From Diphasiastrum complanatum (taxonomy: Eukaryota > Streptophyta > Lycopodiopsida > Lycopodiales > Lycopodiaceae), in contig CM055097.1 of assembly GCA_029204225.1 (NCBI GenBank), forward strand, positions 54,119,592 through 54,183,591: 64,000 nucleotides of DNA, read 5' to 3'. Each line of letters begins with the position of its first letter. Positions within the stretch are counted from its first letter, which is position 1. A program made the translations under genes and the position numbers. The notes below the pieces were generated by a model. It saw only the letters and a list, made by a program, of their open reading frames with translations. It ran no database searches and had not been told where the DNA came from. Shown piece by piece: positions 35,296 to 47,229 of this stretch.

Positions 35296-37077
35296 ATGTC
35301 TTCAATGGGTTCATCCTTGTTGGAACCAAGTGAAAGATTGACCACTTCAAATTATTCAATTTGGAAAATGAGGATGGAGTCCATCTTGATCCTTCAAGAC
35401 GTGATGGACATAGTTCTTGGCCTTGAAGAAGAACCACAAGTTCTTCAAGAGGTTCAAAAATACAAAAGGAGAGCTAGGATGGCTCTCCACTACATTAAGA
35501 TGAATGTCTCTAATGAGATATTGAGGGAGATAGGTACTTGTACAACAGCCAAAGAAGCTTGAGATTGTCTCAAGACTATCTATGAGGCTAAGAATACCTC
35601 TAGGCTTCTCACTCTTAGGAATCAAATCTTTCAAAGTAGCCAAAAGAGTGATGAGAGTGCATCTAGTTATGTTTTGAGAGTAAAAGATATTCGTAGAGAG
35701 CTTGCTTGCATTGGTGATTCCATCAATCAAAATGAGCTAGTTCAAGTCATTCTCAATGGCTTGAGAAGTGAATTTGATAACCTTGTCCAATCCTATGCCA
35801 TTAAGGAGGAGCTACCAAGTTTGGAGGCTCTCCAAAGTGTGCTAATTTCAGAAGAATCAAGACAAGAGTACAAGCTCTTGAGGATGGACAAGCTTTCTCT
35901 CACTCATAATGATGGCAAAGTTCTCTTTGCCAAGGATAAGCACAAAGAGAGGAGCAAGAACCAACATCAACAGTCCTCAAGCAAGGACAAAGTCAAATCC
36001 AAAGACAAAGATGAGGAGGAAGATGATTCCTCTAATGCTTCATCATCCAAGCTCAAGAAGAAGAAGAAGATCAAGTGCTTTTATTGTGGCAAGAAAGGTC
36101 ATTATGCCACCAATTGCTTCAAAAAGAAGAATCAACTCAAGCAAGCCAATACTACCAATGAGAAGGAAGACACTATTGCAAGTGATGGAGAGGGATCTCT
36201 TATGGTCTCTAGTTTCTCATCTACTCCTTTCAAGAAGGACGGCCTATGGTATATTGATAGTGGAGCCTCTTCACATATGTGTAGCTCCAAGGACTCTTTC
36301 TCTTCTATTGTACCTTATGATGGAGTGAAGAAATCAATATACACTGCAAATGATTTTGAATGTCCTATTGAAGGCATAGGGAACATTCCCTTGAAGCTTG
36401 CATCCTCTAAAGTTCTTTCTCTCTCTAGAGTTCTTTATGTACCTAAGCTTACCAAGAATCTTATTAGTGTTGGCCAATTGCTTGATAATGGCCTTGATGT
36501 AAAATTCAATGTTGATACTTGCACTATCAAGAAGAATGATGAGATACTTGCATTAGGATCTAGATTTGGTGGCATCTATAAACTAGATCCAAATGAGTAT
36601 GTGAATGCTTGTAATGTTGCTCTTGTGAACAAGCTCTCTATGGAGGAATTATGGCATAGGAGGTTGGGACATCCCAACTACAAATCCATGCTCTATATGA
36701 TCAAAGAATCCAAAGCTATTGGCTTTCCAAAGTCATTCTCCAAGAAGATCAAGCCTTGTGAGGCTTGTGCTATTGCTAAATATCACAAAAAGCCATTTAC
36801 AAGATCTTCTATCAAAAGCAAGCATCCTTTGGAGTTAATCCACTCGGATGTGCATTTCTCATCAACTACAAGCAAGGGAGGAGCCACTTGTTTTGTTACT
36901 TTCATTGATGATTACACAAGATTCACTTGGATATATCTTCTTGCTTCAAAATCTATGGTGTTTGATCATTTCCTTATTTTCAAAGCTTATGTAGAGAAGC
37001 ATTCTCATTCAAGATTAAAGCTCTTAGAAGTGATGGAGGTGCTGAATATATCTCCAATAAATTTCAAGATTTTGTGA
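35296..37077 (+). pseudogene. Copia gag-protease-integrase start, family A copy 2
   Basis: ATG at 35296 (MSSMGSSLLEPSERL). Gag runs to about 36050 with a Trp-to-TGA stop at 35561, then the CCHC knuckle CFYCGKKGHYATNC (near 36080), protease WYIDSGASSHMC (near 36250), pre-integrase (LWHRRLGHPNYKSM, CEACAIAKYH) and the first integrase Asp (FVTFIDDYTRFTW, near 36900). A frameshift near 37005 ends the open frame, and integrase continues in another frame (DGGAEYIS). Confidence 0.92.
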
Positions 37078-38801
37078 GCTTGAAGGCATTAAAAGAGAGT
37101 TTTCTTGTGCCTACTCTCCATCTCAAAATGGAGTGGCCGAGAGAAAGAATAGATCTCTATGTGAATGTGCAAAATCTATGAGAATTGAGGCATCTTTGCC
37201 CAAAGATTTTTGGGGAGAAGCCATTAATTGTGCAAATTATCTTTGCAATAGGCTCCCACATATAGCTCTTGGAGGAAAGTCACCATATGAAATCTTATTT
37301 TTGAAGAAGCCTAAGGTTGATCACCTGAGAGTTTTTGGATGCTTATGCTTTGTCCATATTCCCTTGGAAACAAGGAAGAAGGAAGATCCTAGTGCATGCA
37401 AAGGGATCATGGTTGGATACTCATCCACCAAGAAGGCCTATAGAGTCTTTATACTCTCTACTTCTCAAGTTATTGAAAGTAGAGATGTTGTCTTTCATGA
37501 AGATCAACACTCATCATTTGAAGAGGCCGAGATCAAGAAATCTATGGATGCATCATCAATTATTGATTTTGAAGACAATCATGATGTGATGGGGTCGAGA
37601 TTTGAAGAAGACTCTCCTCGGATTTTCTCACCAAGAAGATCCATGACAGATAGATCCGAGCCTAAGAGGCTCTCATATGTTGACAAAGGCAAACAAGTGG
37701 ATCTTGATTCCACTAATTATGTTTTTTATGTCTCTCATGAAGAGCCAAAGAATGTACAAGAGGCACTCAATACCAAGGAGTGGTATGATGCCATGAAGCA
37801 AGAGTATGATGCATTGATCACCAACAATACTTGGGAGCTTGTGGATCCTCCATCCAACAAGCATGTGATTGGTTGCAAGTGGGTATTTCGGATCAAGTTC
37901 AATCATGATGGCACCATCAACAAGCATAAAGCAAGATTGTGTGCCAAAGGATTTGCTCAAATCCATGGTCTTGATTATGAGGAGACCTTTGCACCCGTTG
38001 CAAAGATGGTGACAATAAGAATTCTTATTTCTCTTGCCTGTTTTTTTCAAGTGGAAGGTGTTCCAATTAGATGTATCCAATGCTTTTCTAAATGGTTATC
38101 TTGAGGAGGAGATCTATATGGAACAACCTCAAGGATTCATCAAGGATGAGTCCAAAGTGTGCTTGCTCTTCAAAAGTTTTTATGGACTCAAGCAAGCACC
38201 AAGATCATGGTATTCAAGACTTAACTCTTTTCTTATCTCACTAGGATTTACTCTTAGTGACTATGATCCTTCCATGTATCTGAAGTTTGTTGATAGCAAT
38301 ATTGTCATTCTTCTAATTTATGTTGATGACATTATTCTTTGTGGAAGTTGTATCAAGCTAGTTGATGAAACCAAGCTAGCACTTGGATGTGAGTTTAAAA
38401 TGCAAGATCTAGGAGAGATACATTACGTCCTAGGCCTAGAAATTGATTTCTATGAAAATCATGTCTTTATATGCCAATCTAGATATGCCCACTCTATGTT
38501 GAAAAAATTCCATATGGAAAATTCTAAGAGCATAGATACTCTAATGGAGCAAATTGTAAAAGATCCTAATAAAGGTGATGAAAGATCCTTTGAGGACATC
38601 ACACTTTTTAGGAGTCTTGTAGGCTCCTTGATTTGGCTTACTATTACTAGGCCCGATCTTAGTTTTTGTGTGCACAAATTGAGTCAATTTATGCAAGATC
38701 CTAAGATCCATCATTGGAAGATGGCCAAGAGGATTCTAAGATATGTATCTTCATCTTGTGATTATGGTCTACTCTATAAAAGTGAAGATCTATCCATTAT
38801 T
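37016..38801 (+). pseudogene. Copia integrase end and first RT copy, family A copy 2
   Basis: After two frameshifts (near 37005 and 37075) integrase resumes with SPSQNGVAERKNR (the Glu region, near 37120) and the C-terminal domain (KKPKVDHLRVFGCLCFVHIP). The linker and RT start (CKWVFRIKFNHDG near 37875) follow. A seventh T in the run at 38041 shifts the frame. RT resumes with FLNGYLEEEIYMEQPQGF, YGLKQAPRSWYSRL and YVDDIILC (near 38320). The segment from 37681 is unit 1 of the tandem duplication and ends at 38801 where unit 2 restarts upstream in the linker. Confidence 0.9.
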
Positions 38802-39922
38802 TGACAAAGGCAAACAAGTGGATCTTGATTCCACTAATTATGTTTTTTATGTCTCTCATAAAGAGCCAAAGAATGTACAAGAGGCACTCAATACCAAGGA
38901 GTGGTCTGATGCCATGAAGCAAGAGTATGATGCATTGATCACCAACAATACTTGGGAGCTTGTGGATCCTCCATCCAACAAGCATGTGATTGGTTGCAAG
39001 TGGGTATTTCGGATCAAGTTCAATCATGATGGCACCATCAACAAGCATAAAGCAAGATTGTGTGCCAAAGGATTTGCTCAAATCCATGGTCTTGATTATG
39101 AGGAGACCTTTGCACCCGTTGCAAAGATGGTGACAATAAGAATTCTTATTTCTCTTGCTTGTTTTTTTCAAGTGGAAGGTGTTCCAATTAGATGTATCCA
39201 ATGCTTTTCTAAATGGTTATCTTGAGGAGGAGATCTATATGGAACAACCTCAAGGATTCATCAAGGATGAGTCCAAAGTGTGCTTGCTCTTCAAAAGTTT
39301 TTATGGACTCAAGCAAGCACCAAGATCATGGTATTCAAGACTTAATTCTTTTCTTATCTCACTAGGATTTACTCTTAGTGACTATGATTCTTCCATGTAT
39401 CTAAAGTTTGTTGATAGTAATATTGTCATTCTTTTGATTTGTGTTGATGACATTATTCTTTGTGGAAGTTTTATCAAGCTAGTTGATGAAACTAAGCTAG
39501 CACTTGGATGTGAGTTTAAAATGCAAGATCTAGGAGAAATACAGCACATCCTAGGCCTAGAGATTGATTTTTATGAAGATCATATTTCTATATGCTAGTC
39601 TAGATATGCTCACTCTATGTTGAAAAAATTCCATATGGAAAATTCTAAGAGCATAGATACTCCAATGGAGCAAATTGTAAAAGATCCTAATAAAGGTGAT
39701 GAAAGATCCTTTGAGGACATCACACTTTTTAGGAGTCTTGTAGGCTCCTTGATATGGCTTACTATTACTAGGCCCGATCTTAGTTTTTGTGTGCACAAAT
39801 TGAGTCAATTTATGCAAGATCCTAAGATCCATCATTGGAAGATGGCCAAGAGGATTCTAAGATATGTATCTTCATCTTGTGATTATGGTCTACTCTATAA
39901 AAGTGAAGATCTATCCATTATT
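37681..39922 (+). repeat. 1,121-bp direct tandem duplication
   Basis: Units 37681-38801 and 38802-39922 align base for base from TGACAAAGGC to CTATCCATTATT. I count roughly two dozen differences, many clustered at 38280-38480 (matching 39400-39600). Only a single T is shared at the junction. Confidence 0.95.
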
Positions 39923-40345
39923 GGCTACTCGGATTCGGACTTTGCAAGTGACAAGATGGATCGAAAGTCTATTAGTGCATACACTATCGTTCTTGGAGGC
40001 AATCTAATATCTTGGCTTTCCAAAAAGCAAGATACTATATCTCTCTCTTCATGTGAGGCCGAGTACAAAGCACTTACTACAACTACCAAAGAAGTGCTTT
40101 GGATCAAGAGGTTATTAATGGAACTAAAGTGCATCAAGGAGGATGATCTACCAATGATCAAGTGTGATAACATCTCGGCCCAAGCTCTTGCCAATAATCC
40201 CATATTTCATGCAAGAAGCAAGCACATAGAAGTGGCACACCATTTTGTGAGAGAAAAGCTTATTGGAGGAGAAATCTATTTGGAGCATGTCAACTCGTCC
40301 TCTTGTATTGCCGATCTACTCACCAAGACAGTCGACAAACATTGA
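38802..40345 (+). pseudogene. Second RT copy and RNase H, family A copy 2
   Basis: Unit 2 (38802-39922) repeats the linker and RT of unit 1, including the same extra-T frameshift, so that mutation predates the duplication. The catalytic loop has changed to CVDDIILC. An in-frame TAG occurs at 39597. RNase H follows (GYSDSDFASDKMDRKSISAY, SLSSCEAEYKAL, FHARSKHIEVAHHF) and stops at 40345 after LTKTVDKH, short of the usual end. Confidence 0.9.
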
Positions 40346-41399
40346 GGGTGTTGATGAGTCAAGTCGACTGTTTGGCCTTGAGTCAAGTTGACTATTTGGC
40401 CTTGAGTCAATGTCGATGGAGTCAGAGTCTAGTATGTTGAAGTCCATCCTACTCTACTTCAAAAGTGGATGTATATACAAACTGTTTGACTCACATGAGT
40501 AATGTGAAGAAATATTATCGCGAACGGATTTGTTTCTTTTGAATTTTCTTAGCGGAAGCTTGCAGGACCCTAGACACACGACTACAGGTCACAGAATGGA
40601 TATCATTCTAGCAATCAAGATAGCGGAAGATAAGGAGATGCACAAGATAGAGCAACAATATTATCAGTTTAAGTTTTAGAACGAGATGGTCAGTGTCTCC
40701 CTCTTTGGCAGCTTGACGCTCTACTCTTTCCTTGTGTTCTGCTTGTTGGCAAACTTTCATCCACAACTATTTTTTTTCTTCTTTTTCTTTTTTGCTCTAC
40801 TCATGCACATTCTCTGTGTGTTGATCCAAAAAATAGTCTATATCTCCACTGTGTGGAGTTTACAAGATAGCTAAACAGAGAATTACAAGAGTAGTTAATG
40901 CTAATCAACTAATCAATTACTCTTCATTGTTGCTCACTATTTCGGCTGGGCATGAAGTTTAAGACTCCATGCCCGTTGAGCTGCCAGCTAGCAGTGCAAA
41001 AGATTTTCTTTTGTTTCTTTTCGTTTCGTGTCGCATCGTGTCTTTTTGGTCTTGGAGGCATGTTTGATGTTCACGAATCATTCGACCTTTGAGTTTCGCG
41101 TTCGCGTCGTGTCTTAGAGTTTTTGAGATACGTTGACTTTTGCGAATTGTTCGCCATTCGACCTTCGCTTCGTGTCGCTTTGCTTCGCATCACAGAAAAG
41201 TTGCAGGAGTTCACCATTTCTAACAAATATGAATTACTAAGATCCAAATTCGTCCTCTTGATCTTTGGTATGAAAGTCAACACAATCTACACATTTGCAA
41301 CATAGAAAATTCAGCATTTACCTAATGAAAGAGATACAAACTCAATAAGAACTCGATCAAACATCAAACATAAGATAAAATGAAGTTGTTGTCCATACA
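40346..41399. other. Non-coding retroelement-like sequence
   Basis: No gene. It begins GTGTTGATGAGTC after a GAGGG purine run, which could be the start of a different LTR. Two 24-bp tandem units (40356-40379, 40380-40403; GAGTCAAG start) plus a partial third lie at the edge. 40980-41180 is rich in TTCGTGTCGC/TTCGCG phrases like those at 20800-20900 and 22490-22550. Confidence 0.5.
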
Positions 41400-41866
41400 A
41401 AATTAGTAAGTTACTATATATCACACGTGTGGATCCGAATATAGCATAAAATGAGCATTCTACACACAAGATTGCAAGATATCACCAATATAGTGCACCA
41501 ATGGATACATGAACCCAAGAGAACTCATGTATAAGCATGAAATGAGAAGAGAGAGAGATAGAAAGCTTCTCTTCCCGTGTGTGTACAGCCATATATAGCG
41601 GATCCATGTCTCATTAATGATCTTGGTTTCCCTTCATATCAAAAATCCTACCAATAATGTGGACTAAATTCAATGTCTCCAACATTCAAATTTGAATCTA
41701 CTAAACTTGACCTCCTACTATTTCCCTTACTTTTTAAAAGTGGTAATCCAAATACATTTTAACTAAAATAACTTTGAAATTACAATCTTTAAATATGAAA
41801 ATTGGCCTCAATTGCCAAATAAACAAATATGACAAAAATTGACTAAACTAGTTGAAATCTCTCACA
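41400..41866 (-). repeat. 3' LTR remnant of an older copia element
   Basis: In minus orientation the LTR starts TGTGAGAGATTTCAACTAG at 41866, right after a purine tract (AAAGAGGAG, 41867-41875) that ends the RNase H region. The left edge is not defined. A CACACGTGTG palindrome lies at about 41422. Confidence 0.6.
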
Positions 41867-42688
41867 CTCCTCTTTGACTAGTTTTAGCATAGGCTTTGAA
41901 AATACTCCAGGTGATGTCCTATGCTTCATAGGCAAGTCTTTTCCCAATGCTTTGGTGAAAATATCAGCTACGCATTCCCTTGAAGAAAGATGTTGAAGTT
42001 CCACCTCCTTTGCCATGACTTGCTCTCTCATAAAGTGATATGCCACCTCAATATGCTTGCTCCTAGCATAAAATATAGGATTACTTGCCAACTTTTTGGC
42101 TAATAGGTTGTCACAAAAGATGAATGGGCTCTCTGAAAAAATCCAGCAAGTGAAGATCCTTGATCCATACCATCTCTTTTGTGCAATGAGTAAGTGTTGT
42201 GTACTCAGCCTCACTAGATGACAATGAGATAGTGGCTTGTCCCTTCGACATCCATGATATAGCTCCATCACCTATGAAAATACAATGTGCACTTATGGAT
42301 TTCCTATTAATTTGATCTCTAGAAAAGCCTGAATCTAAAAATCCAAACAAGTTAGATGATGATCCCTCATACAATATGCCAGAATCTCGAGTTTCCATGA
42401 TGTATCTCAAAACTCTTTTTCCTATCTTCCAATGCTCTTCACTAGGATCTTGCATAAATTGGCTTAATCTACCAACACAATAGCTTACATCTAGTCTTGT
42501 GATGGTTAGATAGATAAGTGAACCAACTAGCTTTCTATAGAGAGTAATGTCCTCGAAGGATCTTTCATTACCTCTTTTACATTTGACTCCATAGGTGTAT
42601 CACAAGACTTTGCATCTACCATATGAAATCTTTTTAGAATAGAATTAGCATACTTCTCTTGACAAATGAAAGTAGATTGAGAAGATCT
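41867..42688 (-). pseudogene. Copia RT end and RNase H (older element)
   Basis: From 42688 down: RT tail (FICQEKYANSILKRFHMVDA, CDTPMESNVK), KLVGSLIYL near 42530, FMQDPSEEHWKIGKRVLRYI near 42440, then RNase H (ISWMSKGQATISLSSSEAEY near 42240, SKHIEVAYHFMREQV near 42040, CVADIFTKAL near 41960). Stops and frameshifts near 42120 and 42540 break it. At 42688 it is interrupted by the LTR of the next element, showing nested insertion. Confidence 0.85.
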
Positions 42689-44230
42689 TGTGAAGTTTTT
42701 AGCACGTGTGAACTTCACCACACACCTTACAGAATCTTACTGAAGTGTTGTGATTGCACATGAATGATCAATGAACAGATTCAAGAAAAATCCAAGGCAA
42801 GAGCCCATAGACTCAAAAATACTAACTCCTCACTATGAGAGATAAGCATCAGAAATAATTCTAAGTATTCAATATAGAAAAAAACAGGCTGCTCTCGCAT
42901 AGAGAGAGAAAATGAAGCCAAAAAACTTAGGTAGAGAGAGAATGTTGAAAACCTCATTAAAATCTCAATATTCACAATATGGCAAACTAGCCAAGATTTT
43001 CCTACATCAAGAGGCTCGAGTTCCTAGGTGGATTTCCAAGTGTACAATGCTTGATCCACATCATTTAGTTAACTCTACTAACATAGATCCACATCTCAAA
43101 GTACATGCATGAGGTGGCAAAAGTTGCATATCTTTTTCCTAGGCAAATGTAGATTTTTCCTAGTTACATTCTACCTAACTTTGCATGCTACCAATTTTTG
43201 TGCATGCCAACACATCAAATCCTACCTAACTCAAACTCGACCTATTCTAGAAGGATATGTGCTCAATTCACATGCCTTTATGTACAATAAAATATACAAG
43301 GAAACAACATGAGCATAGCCCCCATGATCAACACAAGAAGATATTTTTTACCGTTCTGCACACTCCTCCTTAAAATATATCTACCTATTCACCACGGACT
43401 TTCAAATTAAGCCAAGATTTGATCTCATCTTGACAAATACATTCTTGAGCAATGGCTTTGTGAGTAGATCTGCAACACAAGATGGAGGTTGAACATGCTC
43501 CAATAAGATCTCTCTCTTGATTACCTTCTCTCTTAAAAAATGATGTGCTACCTTGATATGTTTGCTTCTTGCATGGAATACAGGATTGTTTGCAAGAGCT
43601 TGAGCCGAGATGTTATCGTTCTTGATAATAGGTAGGTCTTCATCTCTAAAACACCTTAGCTCCATGAGTAGCCTCTTGATCCATAGGACCTCCTTTGTGG
43701 TTGTTGTAGGAGCTTTGTATTTTGCTTCACATGATGACAAGGATATAGTTGCTTGATTCTTGGATAGCCAATAAACTAGATTTCCTCCAATAAAAACTAT
43801 ATATGCACTTGTGAATTTCCTATCCACTTTGTCTCCTGCAAAATCCGAGTTCCTACAAACAATTTCACTCAAGTTCTGATGTATGCACCCTCACCTCTTC
43901 AAAGCATAAAGCTTTGATACCATGTGAAGTTTTTAGCACATGTGAACTTCATCACACACCCTTACAGGATCAACCTGAGGTGTTGTGAATGCACATGAAT
44001 GATCAATGAATAGATTACATGAAAAATCCAAGGCAAGAGCACAATGGCATACCATAGACTCAAAAAACTAACTCCTCACTATGAGAGATAAGCATCAGAA
44101 ATAATTCTAAGTGCCCATTATGGGAAAAACAGGCTGCTCTTGGGTAGAGAGAGAAACTAAAGCCAAAAAACTCAGGTAGAGAGAGAATGTTGAAAATCTC
44201 ATCAAAATCTCAATATTCACATTATGGAAT
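42689..44230 (-). mobile_element. Copia element family C, collapsed to LTRs plus RNase H
   Basis: 3' LTR 42689-43362 (674 bp, ends TGTGAAG and CTGCACA), purine tract AAGGAGGAG at 43363-43371, RNase H (43402-43872), primer-binding site (complement of TGGTATCAAAGC) at 43911-43922, and a 5' LTR remnant 43923-44230 cut by gypsy sequence. The interior is only 560 bp: everything from gag through RT has been deleted. Confidence 0.88.
43402..43872 (-). pseudogene. Copia family C RNase H
   Basis: An open frame of 156 codons beginning NSDFAGDKVDRKFTSAY, with LSKNQATISLSSCEAKY, FHARSKHIKVAHHFLREKV and CVADLLTKPLLKNVFVKMRS, ending at the normal position (NLGLI). The domain is undamaged but has no start, and its N-terminal neighbour is the primer-binding site. 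Confidence 0.9.
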
Positions 44231-44295
44231 ATGACATTTTTGGCGTCAAAAACACACACACACACACACACTATATCTAGAATAGTTTTATACTA

Positions 44296-44374
<79 letters not shown>

Positions 44375-44400
44375 ATTTATTTATAATTTATAATTTATTT
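44231..44400. repeat. (CA)n and (TA)n microsatellites in a gypsy repeat unit
   Basis: (CA)n at 44252-44271 and (TA)n at 44301-44371, preceded by GACATTTTTGGCGTCAAAAAC. The same arrangement recurs at 45490-45602. Confidence 0.95.
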
Positions 44401-45290
44401 TTATTTTTTTGAAACATTAAATGGGGTCAACAAAGAATAATCTTCGTAGTATCGTCGTAGACGACCGCCATTGATGACAATGTATAAGAGTACGTCCTCA
44501 AGTGTTTCTAATTGGACTGCTCCATTTGAAAAGGTTTTATTAGTTATATATGGTCCTTCACTTCGGAATTTGAGTTTCCTTGGATGTGTAGAGAAGCACC
44601 TGATCACCTAAGTGTAGGTCATTCTTGCTTAGGTGATGATCATGCCAGACTTTTTGTCGACATTTGTTAACTAATTGTGCGTGATATGAGATGAGTCGAG
44701 TCTCACACAATTGGGCTAACATAAATAGCCCGTTTTGGACTTCTTGTTCATTTGCAACTTTCTCACATAAATCAGTAGAGAAAGCTTGCATAACTCGCAA
44801 GGAAGGAACTAAAAATTCAACAGGCATTATTGCCTCTGGAAGGGAGTAACCCATCTAGTGACTTTCTTGGGAGTGGTTCGGTACGTCCAGATAGTTGAGA
44901 ACAGCTTGGTTTCCCAATTTGATCGACTTGTTTCAACTATCTTCGTTAGGATCTTACATATTGTCTTGCTGGTGGATTCCGCCTGGCTATTACATCGAGG
45001 ATAGTAAGGAGTACTTTTGCGATGGACAACAAGGTAATGGCGTAAGAGATTATCAACCACTTCATTTAAGAAGTGTGAACCACTTTCACTAACAAACTCA
45101 ATTGGACATCCAAAGCGTGTAATAATGTTTTTATACAGAAAATGCACAATGATTGTCTTCGCATTGGCATCTTTTGTTGCGCACGCCTCAACCCATTTTG
45201 TGGCATAATCAGTTGCGATCACAATATAATGGGCTTGAGTTTCTTTTGTTTTGGGCTGATGGGCCCAACAAAGTATATACCCCACTTATG
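44401..45290 (-). pseudogene. Gypsy integrase, repeat copy 1
   Basis: 44827-45285 is the integrase core (IATDYATKWVEACATKDA, ITRFGCPIEFVSESGSHFLN, CNSQAESTSKTICKIL, WTYRTTPKKVTRW) and 44401-44854 the C-terminal domain (YSLPEAIMPVEF, LHLGDQVLLYTSKE, LKFRSEGPYITN), with a frameshift near 44590. The style is that of Athila/Tat gypsy elements, not the chromovirus family elsewhere in this window. The second metal-binding Asp region reads SESGSHF where SDxGTHF is usual. Confidence 0.88.
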
Positions 45291-45539
45291 GAAAGTTTCA
45301 CGTTCTATAATGGAGAGGGGAGGGGGGAGGGGAAATTTAAATTTTATGTGTGTGTGTGTGCGTGCCCAATAAAAACAAAAAAAGGGCTTGTATGTGTGGT
45401 TTTCTACACACAATTTTTTTTAAACATGTTTTTGCTCTTTTGTTTCCAAATGAGTGAAGTTTTTTGCGGGCAGAGCGTGACATTTTCGGCGGCACAACAT
45501 GACATTTTTGGCGACAAAAACACACACACTCTCTCTCTA

Positions 45540-45550
45540 GAATAGTTTTA

Positions 45551-45602
<52 letters not shown>
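45540..45602. repeat. (AT)n microsatellite
   Basis: About 49 bp of AT at 45554-45602 after AATAGTTTTATACT, parallel to the tract at 44301. Confidence 0.95.
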
Positions 45603-45606
<4 letters not shown>

Positions 45607-45634
45607 TTATTTTTATTTATATTTTTTTGAAAGG

Positions 45635-46620
45635 TTAAATGGGGTCTACAAAGCATAACTCTTTGTAGTATCGTCGTAGACGACCGCCATTGACGATAGT
45701 GTCTAAGAGTACATCGTCAAGTGTTTCTAATTGGACTGCTCCATTTGGAAAGATTTTATTTATTATATATGGTCCTTCACTTCGGAATTTGAGTTTCCTT
45801 GGGTGCTTCTTAGATGTGTAGAGAAGCACTTGATCACCTAAGTGTAGGTCATTATTGCTTAGATGATGATCAGGCCAGACTTTTTGTCGACATTTGTTAA
45901 CTAATTGTGCGTGATACGAGATGAGTCGAGTCTCGCACAATTGGGCTAACGTAAATAGCATGTTTTGGACTTCTTGTTTGATTTCAACTTTCTCACATAG
46001 ATCAGTAGAGAGAGCCTGCATGACTCGCAAGGAAGGAACTAAAAATTCAACAAGCATTATTGCCTCTGGAAGGGAGTACCCCATCTAGTGACTTTCTTGG
46101 GAGTGGTTTGGTACGTCCAGATAGTTGAGAACAGCTTGGTTTCCCAATCTGATTGACTTGTTTCAACTATCTTCGTTAGGATCTTACATATTGTCTTGTT
46201 GGAGGATTCCGCCTGGCTATTACATCGGGGATAGTAGGGAGTACTTTTGCGATGGACAACAAGGTAATGGCGTAAGAGATTATCAACCACTTCATTTAAG
46301 AAGTGTGAACCTCTTTCACTAACAAGCTCGATTGGACATCCGAAGCGTGCAATGATGTTTTCATAAAATTGTCTAACGATAAGTTGAAAGGGTGTTGTTT
46401 TTATTAAAAGTTTTCTTTTGGCCACTTGGTTTAGCCCTTCTTTTAGTGGGCCAGTTGTAAGGAATTGAGTGATTTCCTCAGCCCATAGTGGAGTGGCATC
46501 AATCTGGAAAAGGCTAGTTTCTATCAAACATCTGTTGGAGTCAGCACAATCCACAGTGGCTAGTGCTTGGCCCCAATTGATGATATCAGTTGATCGCGTA
46601 TAGTGTCCTTTCGTCATAAT
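45635..46620 (-). pseudogene. Gypsy integrase, repeat copy 2
   Basis: 46057-46617 begins with the RNase H-integrase linker (LWAEEITQFLTTGPLK, KRKLLIKTTPFQLI) and jumps to ENIIARFGCPIELVSERGSHF, losing the integrase zinc domain and first catalytic Asp. The core end and C-terminal domain (45635-46084) follow copy 1 closely (LRVMQALSTDLCEKVEIKQE). Confidence 0.88.
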
Positions 46621-46710
46621 AAGAACTCTATCGGAGGCGTCATATGTGGTGGATGACCAAGCATCATAAACCTTGGCTGGCTTAACGTGGCTTGTAGAGT
46701 TAACATTGAC

Positions 46711-47050
46711 TTATCCAGTGACTTTCTTAGGAGTGGTTCGATACGTCCAGATAGCTGAGAACAGCTTGGTTTCCCAATCTGATCGACTTGTTTCAACTAT
46801 CTTCGTTAGGATCTTACATATTGTCTTGTTGGTGGATTCCGCCTGGCTATTACATCGGGGATAGCAGGGAGTACTTTTGAGATGGACAACAAGGTAATGG
46901 CGTAAGAGATTATCAACCACTTCATTTAAGAAGTGTGAACCTCTTTCACTAACAAGCTCAATTGGACATCCAGCGTGTAATGATGATTTTATAAGGAAAA
47001 CACATGGTGACGGTCTTCGCATTGGCATCTTTTGTTGCGCACGCCTCAAC
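46711..47050 (-). pseudogene. Gypsy integrase, repeat copy 3 (partial)
   Basis: Covers only GCPIELVSERGSHFLN to TYRTTPKKVTG. Nearly identical to the corresponding parts of copies 1 and 2. The C-terminal domain is absent. Confidence 0.88.
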
Positions 47051-47192
47051 CCATTGTGGCATAATCAGGAGTGATCAGAATATAATGGGCTTTAGTTTCT
47101 TTTGCTGCTGGGCCTGATGGGCCCAACAAAGTCTATACCCCACTTATGGAAAGCTTCACTTTCTATAATGGAGGGGGGAGGGGGGAATCTGA

Positions 47193-47229
<37 letters not shown>

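Larger units (their letters stand above)
33829..40345 (+). mobile_element. Copia element, family A copy 2 (no 3' LTR)
   Basis: 5' LTR 33829-34539, primer-binding site 34540-34551, gag from ATG 35296, protease, integrase, RT and RNase H to a stop at 40345. The coding region carries a 1,121-bp tandem duplication. RNase H ends early (LTKTVDKH) and unrelated sequence follows, so the 3' end and 3' LTR were lost or replaced. Confidence 0.92.
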
